Assembly (NCBI RefSeq): GCF_001714725.1
Contig: NZ_CP016447.1
Coordinates: 4,087,501 to 4,151,500 of the forward strand
Direction of reading: 5' to 3'
Source: Acidovorax sp. RAC01
GTDB taxonomy: Bacteria; Pseudomonadota; Gammaproteobacteria; Burkholderiales; Burkholderiaceae_C
Length of the DNA: 64,000 bases
The notes below the pieces were generated by a model. That model saw only the letters and a program-made list of their open reading frames with translations. It did no database searches and was not told the DNA's origin. A program made the position numbers and the translations under genes. This document shows positions 18,172-26,989 of this stretch, piece after piece. Position 1 is the stretch's first letter. Each line of letters begins with the position of its first letter.

Positions 18172-19086
18172 ATGAATGTGAGCTTTCGGCAGCTGCGGCT
18201 GTTTCTGGCGCTGGCCGACACGGGCAGCGTGACAGCCGCTGCGCGGGCCATGCATGTGACGCAGCCCACCGCATCCATGCAGCTGCGCGAAGTGGCCGAA
18301 GCCGTGGGCCTGCCGCTGTACGAAGTGATTTCGCGCAAGGTGCACCTGACGCAGGCCGGGCGCGAGCTGGCGGCCACGGCGCGCGCCATGGTGGCCGAGT
18401 GGGACACCTTCGGCCAGACCGTCAACGCCATGAAGGGCCTGCGCCGCGGGCGGCTGAAGGTGGCCGTGGTCAGCACGGCCGAATACTTCATCCCCCGCCT
18501 GCTGGGCCGTTTTTGCGACGAACACCCGGAGGTGGACGTGGCCCTGCAGATCCTGAACCGCGACGGCGTGGTGGCGCGCCTGCGCGAGAACCTGGACGAC
18601 CTGTACGTGATGTCGATGCCGCCCGCCGACATGGACCTGGAAGACCAGGTGCTGATGCCCAACCCGCTGGCGCTGGTGGCGCCCGCCGCCCACCCGCTGG
18701 CCCGGCGCAAGGGCCTGGTGCTGGCCGACCTGCAGGACGAGCGCTTCATCCTGCGCGAACGGGGCTCGGGCACACGCATGGCGGCCGACGCACACTGCCG
18801 GGCCGTTGGCTTTGTGCCGCGCGTGCGGCTGGAGCTGGGCAGCAACGAGGCCATTAAGGAAGCCGTGGCAGCCAACCTGGGGTTGTCGGTGCTGTCGGTG
18901 CATTCCTTGCACGACGCACATGCCGCGCACGGGCTGGCGGTGCTGGACGTGGCGGGGTTTCCCATCGGCTCGCAATGGCACATCGTGCGGCCCCGGGGCA
19001 AGCGCCACACGCCCATTGCCGAAGTGTTTGAGGCCCACCTGCTGGCGCAGGCCAACCATCCGGCGCCGACCCCGGGGAAGGCGTAG
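18172..19086 (+). CDS. LysR-family regulator, probable regulator of the SbtA-like permease
   Basis: A 304-residue LysR regulator with its HTH at the N-terminus ('MNVSFRQLRLFLALADTGSV', 'MHVTQPTASMQLREVAEAVG') and a ligand-binding domain ('LGLSVLSVHSLHDAHAAHG' is the typical C-terminal region). The sequence style resembles the CbbR/CysB branch. The ATG at 18172 is chosen because the HTH starts there; an upstream in-frame ATG would add 18 residues across the candidate operator. It is divergent from the SbtA-like gene. The effector is unknown; for CbbR-type proteins it is a metabolite of CO2 fixation, so carbon status would be a reasonable guess. Confidence 0.91.
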   Translation: MNVSFRQLRLFLALADTGSVTAAARAMHVTQPTASMQLREVAEAVGLPLYEVISRKVHLTQAGRELAATARAMVAEWDTFGQTVNAMKGLRRGRLKVAVVSTAEYFIPRLLGRFCDEHPEVDVALQILNRDGVVARLRENLDDLYVMSMPPADMDLEDQVLMPNPLALVAPAAHPLARRKGLVLADLQDERFILRERGSGTRMAADAHCRAVGFVPRVRLELGSNEAIKEAVAANLGLSVLSVHSLHDAHAAHGLAVLDVAGFPIGSQWHIVRPRGKRHTPIAEVFEAHLLAQANHPAPTPGKA

Positions 19087-19236
19087 CGGCGCGGCACAAT
19101 GGCAGGCACTGCACGCGGCGGCACCTGGCCGGGGGAAACGGCATGTCGCCACCCCGGCTCCTGCCACTGCATCGTGCCCCTTTGGTACCACCCACGCTCC
19201 CCGCGCACCCCGCCTGTTTCTGCCGTTGTCCCGCCC

Positions 19237-19848
19237 ATGCCTGTGCCGTCCCCCTCCTCGTCCGATCCCTCCCAGCCGCTGCCCGACGCAGCCCCACGGC
19301 CCTGCCCGCGCAGTCCGGCCGACCTGTTCTGGTCGTTCACCTGGCTGGCCCTGCAGGGCTTTGGCGGCGTGCTGGCGGTGGTGCAGCGCGAGCTGGTGGA
19401 GAAGAAACGCTGGATGACCAACGAGGAGTTTCTGGAGGACTGGGCCGTGGCGCAGATCATGCCGGGCCCCAACGTGGTCAACCTGAGCATCATGATCGGT
19501 GACCGCTACTTCGGGCTGCGCGGTGCGCTGGCGGCGCTGGCAGGCATGTTGACCCTGCCCTTGCTGCTGGTGCTGGCGCTTGCAGTCGTCTATGCCCGGT
19601 TCTCAGCCCAACCGGCGGTGGCAGGCGCGCTGCGGGGCATGGGCGCTGTGGCTGCGGGGTTGATTGCAGGTGTGGGCATCAAGCTGTTTGCATCCATCCG
19701 CAACCACCCGCTGGGGCGGGCCCTGTGCGCGCTGCTGGCGGGCCTCACCATTGTGGCCATGGCGGTGCTGCACTGGCCGCTGTACTGGATATTGCCCATC
19801 ATCGGCGGGGCCGCCTGCGTGCTGACGTGGCGGAGGATTGCGCCATGA
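19237..19848 (+). CDS. Chromate transporter family protein, first half of a split ChrA
   Basis: A 203-residue single-domain CHR protein. After a Pro/Ser-rich start comes the family core 'WLALQGFGGVLAVVQRELVE', 'KRWMTNEEFLEDWAVAQIMP' and 'GPNVVNLSIMIGDRYFG', then hydrophobic spans. Full-length ChrA has two such halves in one chain; here each half is a separate gene, the short-chain pair arrangement. The stop overlaps the next start by four bases (ATGA at 19845-19848), implying translational coupling and a heterodimer. The family exports chromate, but the native substrate of many pairs is uncertain. The ATG at 19237 is the closest to the domain; an upstream in-frame start would add a Pro/Cys-rich tail. 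Confidence 0.9.
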   Translation: MPVPSPSSSDPSQPLPDAAPRPCPRSPADLFWSFTWLALQGFGGVLAVVQRELVEKKRWMTNEEFLEDWAVAQIMPGPNVVNLSIMIGDRYFGLRGALAALAGMLTLPLLLVLALAVVYARFSAQPAVAGALRGMGAVAAGLIAGVGIKLFASIRNHPLGRALCALLAGLTIVAMAVLHWPLYWILPIIGGAACVLTWRRIAP

Positions 19849-20483
19849 GCGCCGCCGAAGTCAACGCTGCCACCACGGTGGCCGCCGCCGCTGCGCCGCT
19901 GCTGAACCTGGGGCCCATGGACTGGCTTCACCTGTTCCTGTACTACCTGTCGCTGTCGCTGCTGGCAGTGGGCGGCGCCATTGCCACGGCGCCCGACATG
20001 CACCGCTACCTGGTCGAGCGCAATGCGTGGCTGACCGACCCGCAGTTCAGCGCCTCCATTGCCATCGCCCAGGCCGCCCCGGGCCCCAACGTGCTGTTTG
20101 TGGCGCTGCTGGGGTGGAACGTGGGCATCAACGCCGGTGGAAGCGGCGCAGCCGGCTGGCTGCTGGGTACGCTGGGCATGGCCCTGTGCATGCTGGGTGT
20201 GATGCTGCCCAGCAGCCTGCTGACCTGGCTGGCCACGCGCTGGGGGCACCGCAACCGCGAACGGCGCGCGGTGCGGGCGTTCAAGCAGGGCATGGCCCCG
20301 GTGGTCATTGGCCTGCTGCTGGCCACGTCTTGGGTGCTGGCCCGGGCGCACGGGGTGCCCGCGCTGGACTGGCCCCTGTGGCTGCTGACCGCCGCAACCA
20401 TGCTGCTGGTGTGGCGCACGAAGCTGCACCTGCTGTGGATGCTGGGGGCAGGCGCGCTGCTGGGTGCGCTGGGGCTGGTGTAA
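19845..20483 (+). CDS. Chromate transporter family protein, second half of a split ChrA
   Basis: A 212-residue CHR-domain protein. 'HLFLYYLSLSLLAVGGAIAT', 'YLVERNAWLTDPQFSASIAI' and 'AQAAPGPNVLFVALLGWNVG' correspond to the motifs of its partner with a different loop pattern, as expected for the second half of ChrA. It begins within the stop of the first half gene (ATGA overlap). Membrane-embedded; expected to form a heterodimeric exporter with opposite topology. No chrB-type regulator is adjacent, so chromate resistance itself is not assured. Confidence 0.9.
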   Translation: MSAAEVNAATTVAAAAAPLLNLGPMDWLHLFLYYLSLSLLAVGGAIATAPDMHRYLVERNAWLTDPQFSASIAIAQAAPGPNVLFVALLGWNVGINAGGSGAAGWLLGTLGMALCMLGVMLPSSLLTWLATRWGHRNRERRAVRAFKQGMAPVVIGLLLATSWVLARAHGVPALDWPLWLLTAATMLLVWRTKLHLLWMLGAGALLGALGLV

Positions 20484-20538
20484 GCCCCGTCACCACAGGT
20501 CTGCACAAGGCCGTTTCAGGCCCCCTCCGGCGTCCCGG

Positions 20539-21705
20539 TCAACTCACGCGGCGGCCGTTGTCGGCATAGATGGCCAGGTAGATGGCGTCCGAGCCGATGT
20601 AAGGCGCCTTGTTGCCAAAGCCGATGTTGAAGTCACCGAACGACAGCGCACGGATGCCTGCCAGCCCCGCGCGCAGGCGCTCGCGCGTGGGCTCCTTGCC
20701 CGCGTTTTTCAGGCCTTCGATCATGATCTGCGCATTGAGCCAGCCCTCCAGCGCACTGCCGCTCGTCAGGTACGCGGGCAACGCGCCCGTGGCCTTCATC
20801 GAGCTCTGGAACTTGCGCACCACCACCGATTTTTGCGACATCGCATCGGGAAACACCTGCACCAGCGCCAGCCCGCGCGTGTTCGCGGCCAGCTTGGGCA
20901 GCTCGGACGACACCACCGTGACCGACAGGCCCGCCAGCGGCACACCCGGCGCCTTGGGGCGGAAGGCCTGCACAAAAGCGGTGTTGGCGGTACCGGTGGT
21001 GGCCAGCAGCACGGCACCCGGGCGCTCGGCAGCCACCTTGTCGGCCAGCTCGGCACCGTTCTTGCCGTCCACCGCCAGCGCGTATTCGCCAGCGCGTTCG
21101 ACCTTGATGTCATCAAGCGCCCTGGACATGTCCTTGAGCACTTCCTTGCCGAAAGGGTTGTCCAGGTACACCACCGCAATGCGCTTGAGGCCCATGTCCA
21201 CCACCTGCTTGACCAGGCGCTGCGTTTCCTCGCGGTACGTGGGCCGCAGGAAGAACACGTGCCGCGCTTCCGGGTTGCGCAGCGAGGTGGCGCCCGTGAC
21301 GGGGCCCACGGTGGGAATGCCCTTGGACTCGATGATCGGCAGGATGGCCGCCGTGTTGGCGGTGCCCAGCGGCGAAATCAAGGCAAACACCGACTGGGCG
21401 TCGACCATCTCGGTCACGTTCTGCAGCGTGCGGGCGGCCACGTAGGCGTCGTCCTTGACCTCCAGACGGATCTCGCGGCCATTCACGCCGCCGGCCTGGT
21501 TCAGCTCGGCAAAGGCCGCCTTCATGCCGGCCACCTGCTCAATGCCCGCCTGCCCCAGCGGCCCGGTCAGCGCAATGGAGCAGCCCAGCGTGACAGAGCG
21601 TGCAGTCAGGGCTTCCTCGGCCGCCGATGCGGTGTGGGCCCAGACGGGCAGCCCGGTGGCGGCAACGGCCTGTGTGGCACGAAGGAGAAATTGGCGGCGG
21701 CTCAT
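20539..21705 (-). CDS. ABC transporter substrate-binding protein, branched-chain amino acid type
   Basis: A 388-residue periplasmic binding protein of the LivK/Peripla_BP_6 class. The N-terminus carries a twin-arginine-like signal (MSRRQFLLRATQAVAATGLP, cleavage near HTASA), then 'TLGCSIALTGPLGQAGIEQV', 'FALISPLGTANTAAILPIIE' and 'VTGATSLRNPEARHVFFLRP', which are typical of the family. The ligand may be an amino acid, amide or aromatic acid. No permease or ATPase genes are nearby, so it is an orphan receptor. The ATG at 21705 is chosen for the signal peptide; an upstream start would bury it. Confidence 0.92.
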   Translation of the reverse strand: MSRRQFLLRATQAVAATGLPVWAHTASAAEEALTARSVTLGCSIALTGPLGQAGIEQVAGMKAAFAELNQAGGVNGREIRLEVKDDAYVAARTLQNVTEMVDAQSVFALISPLGTANTAAILPIIESKGIPTVGPVTGATSLRNPEARHVFFLRPTYREETQRLVKQVVDMGLKRIAVVYLDNPFGKEVLKDMSRALDDIKVERAGEYALAVDGKNGAELADKVAAERPGAVLLATTGTANTAFVQAFRPKAPGVPLAGLSVTVVSSELPKLAANTRGLALVQVFPDAMSQKSVVVRKFQSSMKATGALPAYLTSGSALEGWLNAQIMIEGLKNAGKEPTRERLRAGLAGIRALSFGDFNIGFGNKAPYIGSDAIYLAIYADNGRRVS

Positions 21706-21839
21706 GGTGTAGGCAGGACCTGAAAGTTGAAAGGTGGCGCAGGCTACGGGATAACGTGGCGCCACGATGTCAGCTAAGAGACAGGTTCAGGCCTGCGGGA
21801 TGCGGGCCAGGGCAGGCACAGGGCCGGCCCACCGCGCCA

Positions 21840-22586
21840 TCAGGTGCGCTGGCGCATCGCCTCGTACAGGCAGACGCCGCTGGCCACCGACACGTTCAGG
21901 CTCTCGACCGCGCCCTTCATGGGGATGCTCACCAGCTCATCGCAGGTCTTGCGCGTCAACTGGCGCATGCCGTCGCCTTCGGCGCCCAGCACCAGCGCTA
22001 CCGGACCCTTGAGGTCCACCTGGTAAAGCGTCTTGGGCGCGTCGTCGCTGGTGCCGATGATCCAGATGTTGCGCTCCTTGAGCTCGTTCAGCGTGCGCGC
22101 GAGGTTGGTGACCATAAAGTACGGCATGGTCTCGGCCGCGCCGCTGGCCACCTTGGCCACGGTGGCGTTGATGCCCACGGCATGGTCCTTGGGGGCGATG
22201 ACGGCATGCGCCCCGGCACCGTCGGCCACGCGCAGGCAGGCGCCCAGGTTGTGGGGGTCGGTCACACCGTCGAGCACCAGCAGCAGGGGCTGCTCGATGC
22301 CAGCCGCTTCAAGGTTTTCGAGCAGCTCGTCGAGCGACGTCACCTGGGCCACGGGCTCCACCCGCGCGGCCACGCCCTGGTGGCCGTGGCTACCGGCCAG
22401 CTTGGCGATGCGCACGCTGTCAGCCTCGATCAGGCGGGCACCGGCTTCGCGGGCACGGTCGAGAAACTGGCGCATGCGCGCATCGCGGCGCGTGGCTTCG
22501 TAGTAAATCTCGATGACGGATTTCGGCGCGGTCTTCAGACGCACGCCCACGGCGTGAAAGCCGAAGAGAACTTTGGGGCTGGACAT
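21840..22586 (-). CDS. rlmB: 23S rRNA (guanosine(2251)-2'-O)-methyltransferase RlmB
   Basis: A 248-residue SpoU-class methyltransferase. An N-terminal substrate-binding domain ('[20 protein letters not shown]') is followed by the trefoil-knot SAM domain with '[20 protein letters not shown]' (motif 1), '[20 protein letters not shown]' (motif 2) and '[20 protein letters not shown]' (motif 3). It methylates the 2'-OH of G2251 in the peptidyl-transferase P loop. Length is usual. In many betaproteobacteria it follows rnr, which is not seen here. Confidence 0.95.
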   Translation of the reverse strand: MSSPKVLFGFHAVGVRLKTAPKSVIEIYYEATRRDARMRQFLDRAREAGARLIEADSVRIAKLAGSHGHQGVAARVEPVAQVTSLDELLENLEAAGIEQPLLLVLDGVTDPHNLGACLRVADGAGAHAVIAPKDHAVGINATVAKVASGAAETMPYFMVTNLARTLNELKERNIWIIGTSDDAPKTLYQVDLKGPVALVLGAEGDGMRQLTRKTCDELVSIPMKGAVESLNVSVASGVCLYEAMRQRT

Positions 22587-22627
22587 GGTCGCAATTATCC
22601 GCTGGTGGCGCAGGCCTGCCAGAAGAT

Positions 22628-22685
22628 GCTATCTATTTAATAGCTACAAAATCAATCTGGGCGTGCGCCAGCAGCCTAAAACAAC
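22628..22685 (+). repeat. Dispersed repeat copy between rlmB and the YbbA-like gene
   Basis: The hairpin GCTATC-TATTT-AATAGC is recognisable, followed by ACAAAATCAATCTGG and a diverged tail. It is the least conserved intergenic copy in the window. Confidence 0.55.
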
Positions 22686-22769
22686 CCTGAAGCCGACAGA
22701 AAGAGCCCTCCGCGCGCCTGCGGGCTCGGCGCGACACGCCGCGAAGATCCCCGCCGCGCCCCCATCTGG

Positions 22770-23483
22770 TCAGACGACGCGGCCAGCCTCGATCGTGATG
22801 CGGCGATCGCACTGCGCGGCAATGGCGCGGTCGTGCGTCACCAGCACCAGCGTGGTCCCCAGCTCGCGGTTGAGATCGAACATGAGCCGCATGATGGTTT
22901 CGCCCGTGGCAAAGTCCAGGCTGCCGGTGGGCTCATCGGCCAGCAGCACGGCCGGCTGCACCACAAAGGCACGGGCGAGCGCCACGCGCTGCTGCTCGCC
23001 GCCCGACAGCACCTTGGGGTAATGCGACAGGCGCTCGCCCAGGCCCACCCGCGCCAGCATGTCGGCGGCGGCCTTGCGCGCGCCCTTCTGGATGTCGCGG
23101 CGCTCGGATAGCTCCAGCGGCAGCATCACGTTCTCGAGCGCCGTGAGGTTGCCCATGAGCTGGAAGCTCTGGAACACAAAACCCACCTTGGCCGCGCGCA
23201 GTGCCGCGCGGGCGTCCTCGTCGATGGCAAAGAGGTCGTGGCCATCGAGCCGCACGGTGCCGCGCGTGGGGGTATCGAGCCCGGCAACGATCGACAGCAG
23301 GGTGCTCTTGCCAGAGCCCGACGCACCCACGATGGCTGCGGTCTCCCTTGGAGCGAGGCGGAAATCGATATCCCGCAGAATGTCGAGTGTCCCCGTGGAA
23401 TCCGTCACCGACTTGAATACGTGCTCTACCGCAATGATGGGCGTGGAAGCTGCCGTGTGGGAAGGCGTGGTGGGCTCGGACAT
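22770..23483 (-). CDS. YbbA/LolD-type ABC transporter ATP-binding protein
   Basis: A 237-residue ABC ATPase. It has Walker A 'GASGSGKSTLLSIVAGLDTP', a Q-loop in 'VGFVFQSFQLMGNLTALENV', the signature 'LSGGEQQRVALARAFVVQPA', Walker B 'VLLADEPTGSLD' and the H-loop 'LVLVTHDRAIA'. The MacB/LolD/YbbA branch is indicated by the overall pattern. In E. coli ybbA is divergent from tesA and followed by the permease ybbP; here tesA is divergent but no permease gene follows, so the partner is missing or elsewhere. The ATG at 23483 leaves 15 bases before the tesA start; an alternative ATG at 23510 would overlap tesA. Confidence 0.92.
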   Translation of the reverse strand: MSEPTTPSHTAASTPIIAVEHVFKSVTDSTGTLDILRDIDFRLAPRETAAIVGASGSGKSTLLSIVAGLDTPTRGTVRLDGHDLFAIDEDARAALRAAKVGFVFQSFQLMGNLTALENVMLPLELSERRDIQKGARKAAADMLARVGLGERLSHYPKVLSGGEQQRVALARAFVVQPAVLLADEPTGSLDFATGETIMRLMFDLNRELGTTLVLVTHDRAIAAQCDRRITIEAGRVV

Positions 23484-23498
23484 GAAAGGTTCTTTGCT

Positions 23499-24182
23499 TT
23501 GATTCGACATCTGTATCGCCGCCACTTTATCCTGAGCGCTTTCACAGCCGCGGCCGCGGGGCTTTGCGGAGCGCCTGCGGCGTGGGCGCAACCGGCTGCA
23601 GCCAAGGGGGCCGCGGCTGCCCGCACGCCGCTGATCCTGGTACTGGGAGACTCGCTGAGCGCCGAATACGGTATTGCCCGCGGCACCGGCTGGGTAGCCC
23701 TGCTGGAGCAGCAGCTGGCCAGGGAAAAGCTCAGTGCGCGGGTGGTCAACGCCAGCGTGAGCGGCGAGACCACCTCGGGCGGCCGCTCGCGCCTGCCGGC
23801 CCTGCTGGCCGAGCACAAGCCCAGCCATGTGGTGATCGAGCTAGGGGGCAACGATGCCCTTCGTGGCCTGCCACTCAAGAGCGTGGAAGACAACCTGACT
23901 GCCATGACCGAGGCCGCGCAAAAGGCGGGGGCCAAGGTGCTGCTGGTGGGCATGCAGGTGCCCCCGAATTACGGTACCGACTACGCCCGGCGCTTTGCAG
24001 GGCTGTTTACGCAGGTTGCCGAGGCGCGCAAGGCGGCAGTGGTGCCGTTTTTTCTGAAGGATGTGGCCGATGGGCCGGACCCGACGCGCATGTTCCAGCC
24101 CGACCGCATCCACCCGCGGGCGGAGGCGCATCCGCAGATGCTGGCCAACGTGTGGCCTGAGCTGAAGAAGCTGCTGCGCTGA
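23499..24182 (+). CDS. tesA: TesA-type GDSL esterase/lysophospholipase
   Basis: A 227-residue SGNH hydrolase. A Tat-like or Sec signal ('RHLYRRHFILSAFTAAAAG' to 'AAWAQ') is followed by block I 'LVLGDSLSAEYGI' (catalytic Ser), block II 'NASVSGETTSGG', block III 'VIELGGNDALRG' and block V 'DRIHP' (catalytic Asp and His). It is a periplasmic thioesterase/protease I/lysophospholipase L1 homologue. The start is TTG at 23499, with AAAGG at 23486-23490; no ATG gives the signal peptide. Divergent from the YbbA-like ATPase, as in E. coli. Confidence 0.92.
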   Translation: MIRHLYRRHFILSAFTAAAAGLCGAPAAWAQPAAAKGAAAARTPLILVLGDSLSAEYGIARGTGWVALLEQQLAREKLSARVVNASVSGETTSGGRSRLPALLAEHKPSHVVIELGGNDALRGLPLKSVEDNLTAMTEAAQKAGAKVLLVGMQVPPNYGTDYARRFAGLFTQVAEARKAAVVPFFLKDVADGPDPTRMFQPDRIHPRAEAHPQMLANVWPELKKLLR

Positions 24183-24296
24183 AGGTGCTGAAGGTGCTGA
24201 TGCCCGGGTTCAGGCGGTGCTGGCGGCGAACCGTCGTCGCGGGCGAGCCTGACGCGGGCCCGCCGGGGGCCGCTTCAGGCCGTAGCGGCAGCGGTT

Positions 24297-24515
24297 TCAG
24301 CCCGCCGAGCCGGCAGCGGTGCCGGGGGCGGCACTGGCGCCATCGCGCGTGTCGGCGCTGCCATCTTGCACTTGCCCGTCCGCAGGCTGACCGTCAGGCC
24401 CATCTTGCGTATCGCCGGGCGCGCGATGGGACTTGGCCCGCAGCTTTTCTTCTTTTTTCTTCTTTTTGGCGAGTTCGCGCTGGCGCTTCTCGTAGCCGTA
24501 GTTGGGTGTTGCCAA
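24297..24515 (-). CDS. Small Lys-rich protein of unknown function
   Basis: A 72-residue protein beginning with a TTG start: AGGAAG lies 8 bases before it, a much better site than any upstream ATG. The N-terminus is 'MATPNYGYEKRQRELAKKKK', followed by more Lys/Glu and a polar Gly/Asp/Ala-rich tail. Similar small proteins with the 'PNYGYEKRQRELAKKKKKEE' opening are common in Burkholderiales by recollection, but their function is unknown. The basic helix could bind nucleic acid. It lies between tesA and the DUF2189 gene. Confidence 0.7.
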   Translation of the reverse strand: MATPNYGYEKRQRELAKKKKKEEKLRAKSHRAPGDTQDGPDGQPADGQVQDGSADTRDGASAAPGTAAGSAG

Positions 24516-24564
24516 GGTAATTGCTTCCTGAAAGTTGAGGCCCACTGTAACAGCACGGGCCCTG

Positions 24565-25509
24565 TCAGCCCGCTGCGCCGGCCGCAGTGCCGACCGGTGC
24601 CGCAGGCCTGACGGACGCGCGGTAGGCATGCCAGCTGGCGTGCCCCAGCACCGGCCCGGCCACCAGCAGCCCGATGCCCCATAACCAGAGCGACGCGGCT
24701 ACGATCAGCGTGAGCAGCGCGCCCCACTGGAGCATGACGAGCGTGTTCTCCAGCACCACGCGAATGCTGGTGATGCCGGCCGTGAGCGCGTCGGTGTCGC
24801 GGTCGAGGATCATGGGGATCGACACCACCGACGTGGAGAACACCAGAGCGGCAAACACACCGCCCACGCCGGCATACACGGCCACAAAGGTCCAGTTGCT
24901 GGGGCTGAACACGGCGTCCAGCACGCCAGTGGTCGATGGCATGCCCGTGTTGAAGAACACCGCAAACACCACCAGCGAGGCGCGGCCCCACAGCAGTTCC
25001 AGCACCACAAGCACCAGCACCAGCATGCCCATGCTGCCCATGTGCGTGTCCCAGCAGGTAAGCGATTCGCCCAGCGAGGGCTTGAGCCCTGCCCCCCGGC
25101 GGCGGCTGGTGTCGTACAGGCCCATGGCCAGGAAAGGCCCCACCAGCAGGCAGCCACTGGCGATGGACATGGTGTATTCGGGCCGCGTACGGAACACCCA
25201 GCCCAGCACCAGCGCCATGATCCAGAAGCACGAGCCGTAGAACGCGGCCACACCCGGTGCCGCCCGCGCATCGCGCACGCCCAGCGCCAGCCAGCGCCAC
25301 GGGTCGGCAAAACGCAGGCGTTCGATCACCACAGGCGGCGCAGCACGGCGCCCGTCGGCAGCCACAGCGCGGGCGACGATTTCGGCAGCGGTGGGCGGCT
25401 GCGCGGGCGCAGTGCCGCTGCCTGCCGACGCGGGGGCAGCAGAAGCGGCCGTGGCGGCTGTGTCAGGGGCGATGCTGGCGGGTGCGTCAGGGGATGAGAG
25501 AGAAGTCAT
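24565..25509 (-). CDS. DUF2189 integral membrane protein
   Basis: A 314-residue membrane protein. An Ala-rich N-terminal 60 residues lead into the DUF2189 core with about six spans ('WRWLALGVRDARAAPGVAAF', 'CLLVGPFLAMGLYDTSRRRG') and the hallmark C-terminal 'AGPVLGHASWHAYRASV'. The function is unknown; in other bacteria the family sits beside cytochrome oxidase or hydrogenase genes, not seen here. It lies 49 bases upstream of the small Lys-rich gene on the same strand, so the two may share a transcript. Confidence 0.88.
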   Translation of the reverse strand: MTSLSSPDAPASIAPDTAATAASAAPASAGSGTAPAQPPTAAEIVARAVAADGRRAAPPVVIERLRFADPWRWLALGVRDARAAPGVAAFYGSCFWIMALVLGWVFRTRPEYTMSIASGCLLVGPFLAMGLYDTSRRRGAGLKPSLGESLTCWDTHMGSMGMLVLVLVVLELLWGRASLVVFAVFFNTGMPSTTGVLDAVFSPSNWTFVAVYAGVGGVFAALVFSTSVVSIPMILDRDTDALTAGITSIRVVLENTLVMLQWGALLTLIVAASLWLWGIGLLVAGPVLGHASWHAYRASVRPAAPVGTAAGAAG

Positions 25510-25632
25510 GCGCAGTGTCAGCAGGTGGGCAGCCCGGGGCTGCAGGTGCCTGCAACACTAAGCCACTGCCCTGCCCCGCGCCACTGCGGAAACTACCACC
25601 CCAACCCGGCATGCAGCATGCCTGCTCGTTGG

Positions 25633-26877
25633 TCAGACCTCGGCAGCAAAAGCGCGCGCCATGGCCTGGGTAAGGTCCGCCTGCAGGTCTTCAAACGTTT
25701 CAAGGCCAATGGAGAACCGCACCAGCGTGCCCGCCCGCAGGTGCGGCGACGGCCGGCTGCGCATGCTGGCCAGATCGTACGGAACCACCAGGCTCATGGG
25801 CCCGCCCCAGCTGTAGCCCAGCTTGAACAGACGCAGGCTGTCGCAAAACGCGTCCACCTGCTGTTGCGCATACCGCGGGTCGATCATCACGCTGAACAGG
25901 CCTGCCGCGGCGCCTAGGCCGTCCTGGTCTGCACCGCACAGCGCCTTCCAGTGCGCATGGCCGGGCGACGATCGCAAGGCAGGGTGCAGCACCTGGGCGA
26001 TGTGGGGCTGGTCCTGCAGCCACACCGCCAGGCGGCGCGCCACCGCATCATGCGCACGGTAACGCAGGCCGATGCTGGGCAGCGAGCGCAACACGGCCTC
26101 GGCGTCGTTCGCCCCCACGCCCATGCCCAGCCGCATGTGCGACAGCTTGAGCTTCATGTGCAGGCTGGCATCGCGCGTCATCACGCTGCCCATCAGCACA
26201 TCGCCGCCCCCGCTGGGGTACTTGGTGAGCGCGTGGATGGAGATGTCCACGCCCAGGCTGCCGTCGCCCAGCAGGTCAAATGGCGCAAAGGCCAGCCCCG
26301 CGCCCCAGGTGTTGTCCAGCGCACTGATCACGCCCCGCTCGCGGCAGATGCGCGCCTGCGCGCACAGGTCTGGGAACTCCATGGTGACCGAGCCGGGTGC
26401 CTCCAGCCACACCAGCCGCGTGGCCGGGGTGATGCGTGCGGTCAGGTCCTGCGGATCAAGCGGGTCGAAATAGACATGCGTGACACCGAAGCGGGCAAGC
26501 TCCCCTCGGGCCAGTTCCTTGCCCGGGCCGTAGGCGTTGTCGGGGATCAGGACTTCATCGCCCGGCTGCAGCAGCGCCAGCGAGACGCTGCCGATGGCTG
26601 CCAGCCCGCTGGGCACCAGCAGGCACTGCAGGCCGCCTTCCAGCGCACACAGGCGCTCTTCCAGCATGAAGGTGGTGGGCGTGCCGTGGAGGCCGTAGGT
26701 GTAGCCGCTCTTGTCCTTCCAGTCGCGTGCGCGCATGGCGGCCACGTTCGGGAAGATCACGGTGGAGGCCTTGTGCACCGCAGGCTGCGGCGCCACGAAT
26801 CCTTCGGGGGGCAGGTAGCTGTGGTGGATCAGCGCAGTGGCCGGAGCCAGGGGATGGTCGGGGGCAGGATGGGTCAT
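25633..26877 (-). CDS. Cystathionine beta-lyase-like PLP enzyme
   Basis: A 414-residue Cys/Met-metabolism PLP-dependent enzyme. Signature segments are 'YTYGLHGTPTTFMLEERLCA', 'DEVLIPDNAYGPGKELARG', 'ISALDNTWGAGLAFAPFDL' and the cofactor lysine in 'ISIHALTKYPSGGGDVLMG'. The wording and lengths are closest to cystathionine beta-lyase (MetC), which makes homocysteine, but cystathionine gamma-synthase-like members share them. The ATG at 26877 (MTHPAPDHPLAPAT) is chosen; upstream in-frame codons are Arg-rich and overlap the divergent SulP promoter region. Confidence 0.9.
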   Translation of the reverse strand: MTHPAPDHPLAPATALIHHSYLPPEGFVAPQPAVHKASTVIFPNVAAMRARDWKDKSGYTYGLHGTPTTFMLEERLCALEGGLQCLLVPSGLAAIGSVSLALLQPGDEVLIPDNAYGPGKELARGELARFGVTHVYFDPLDPQDLTARITPATRLVWLEAPGSVTMEFPDLCAQARICRERGVISALDNTWGAGLAFAPFDLLGDGSLGVDISIHALTKYPSGGGDVLMGSVMTRDASLHMKLKLSHMRLGMGVGANDAEAVLRSLPSIGLRYRAHDAVARRLAVWLQDQPHIAQVLHPALRSSPGHAHWKALCGADQDGLGAAAGLFSVMIDPRYAQQQVDAFCDSLRLFKLGYSWGGPMSLVVPYDLASMRSRPSPHLRAGTLVRFSIGLETFEDLQADLTQAMARAFAAEV

Positions 26878-26989
26878 CGGCAAATGGTAGCGCCCGCGGG
26901 CGGTCGGCAACGCAAGCGCAGCGCATGCATGTACCCGGCGCATCCCGGCCTGTGTGCCAGACAGGGGACCGGCGGGCGACAATCGCCCG

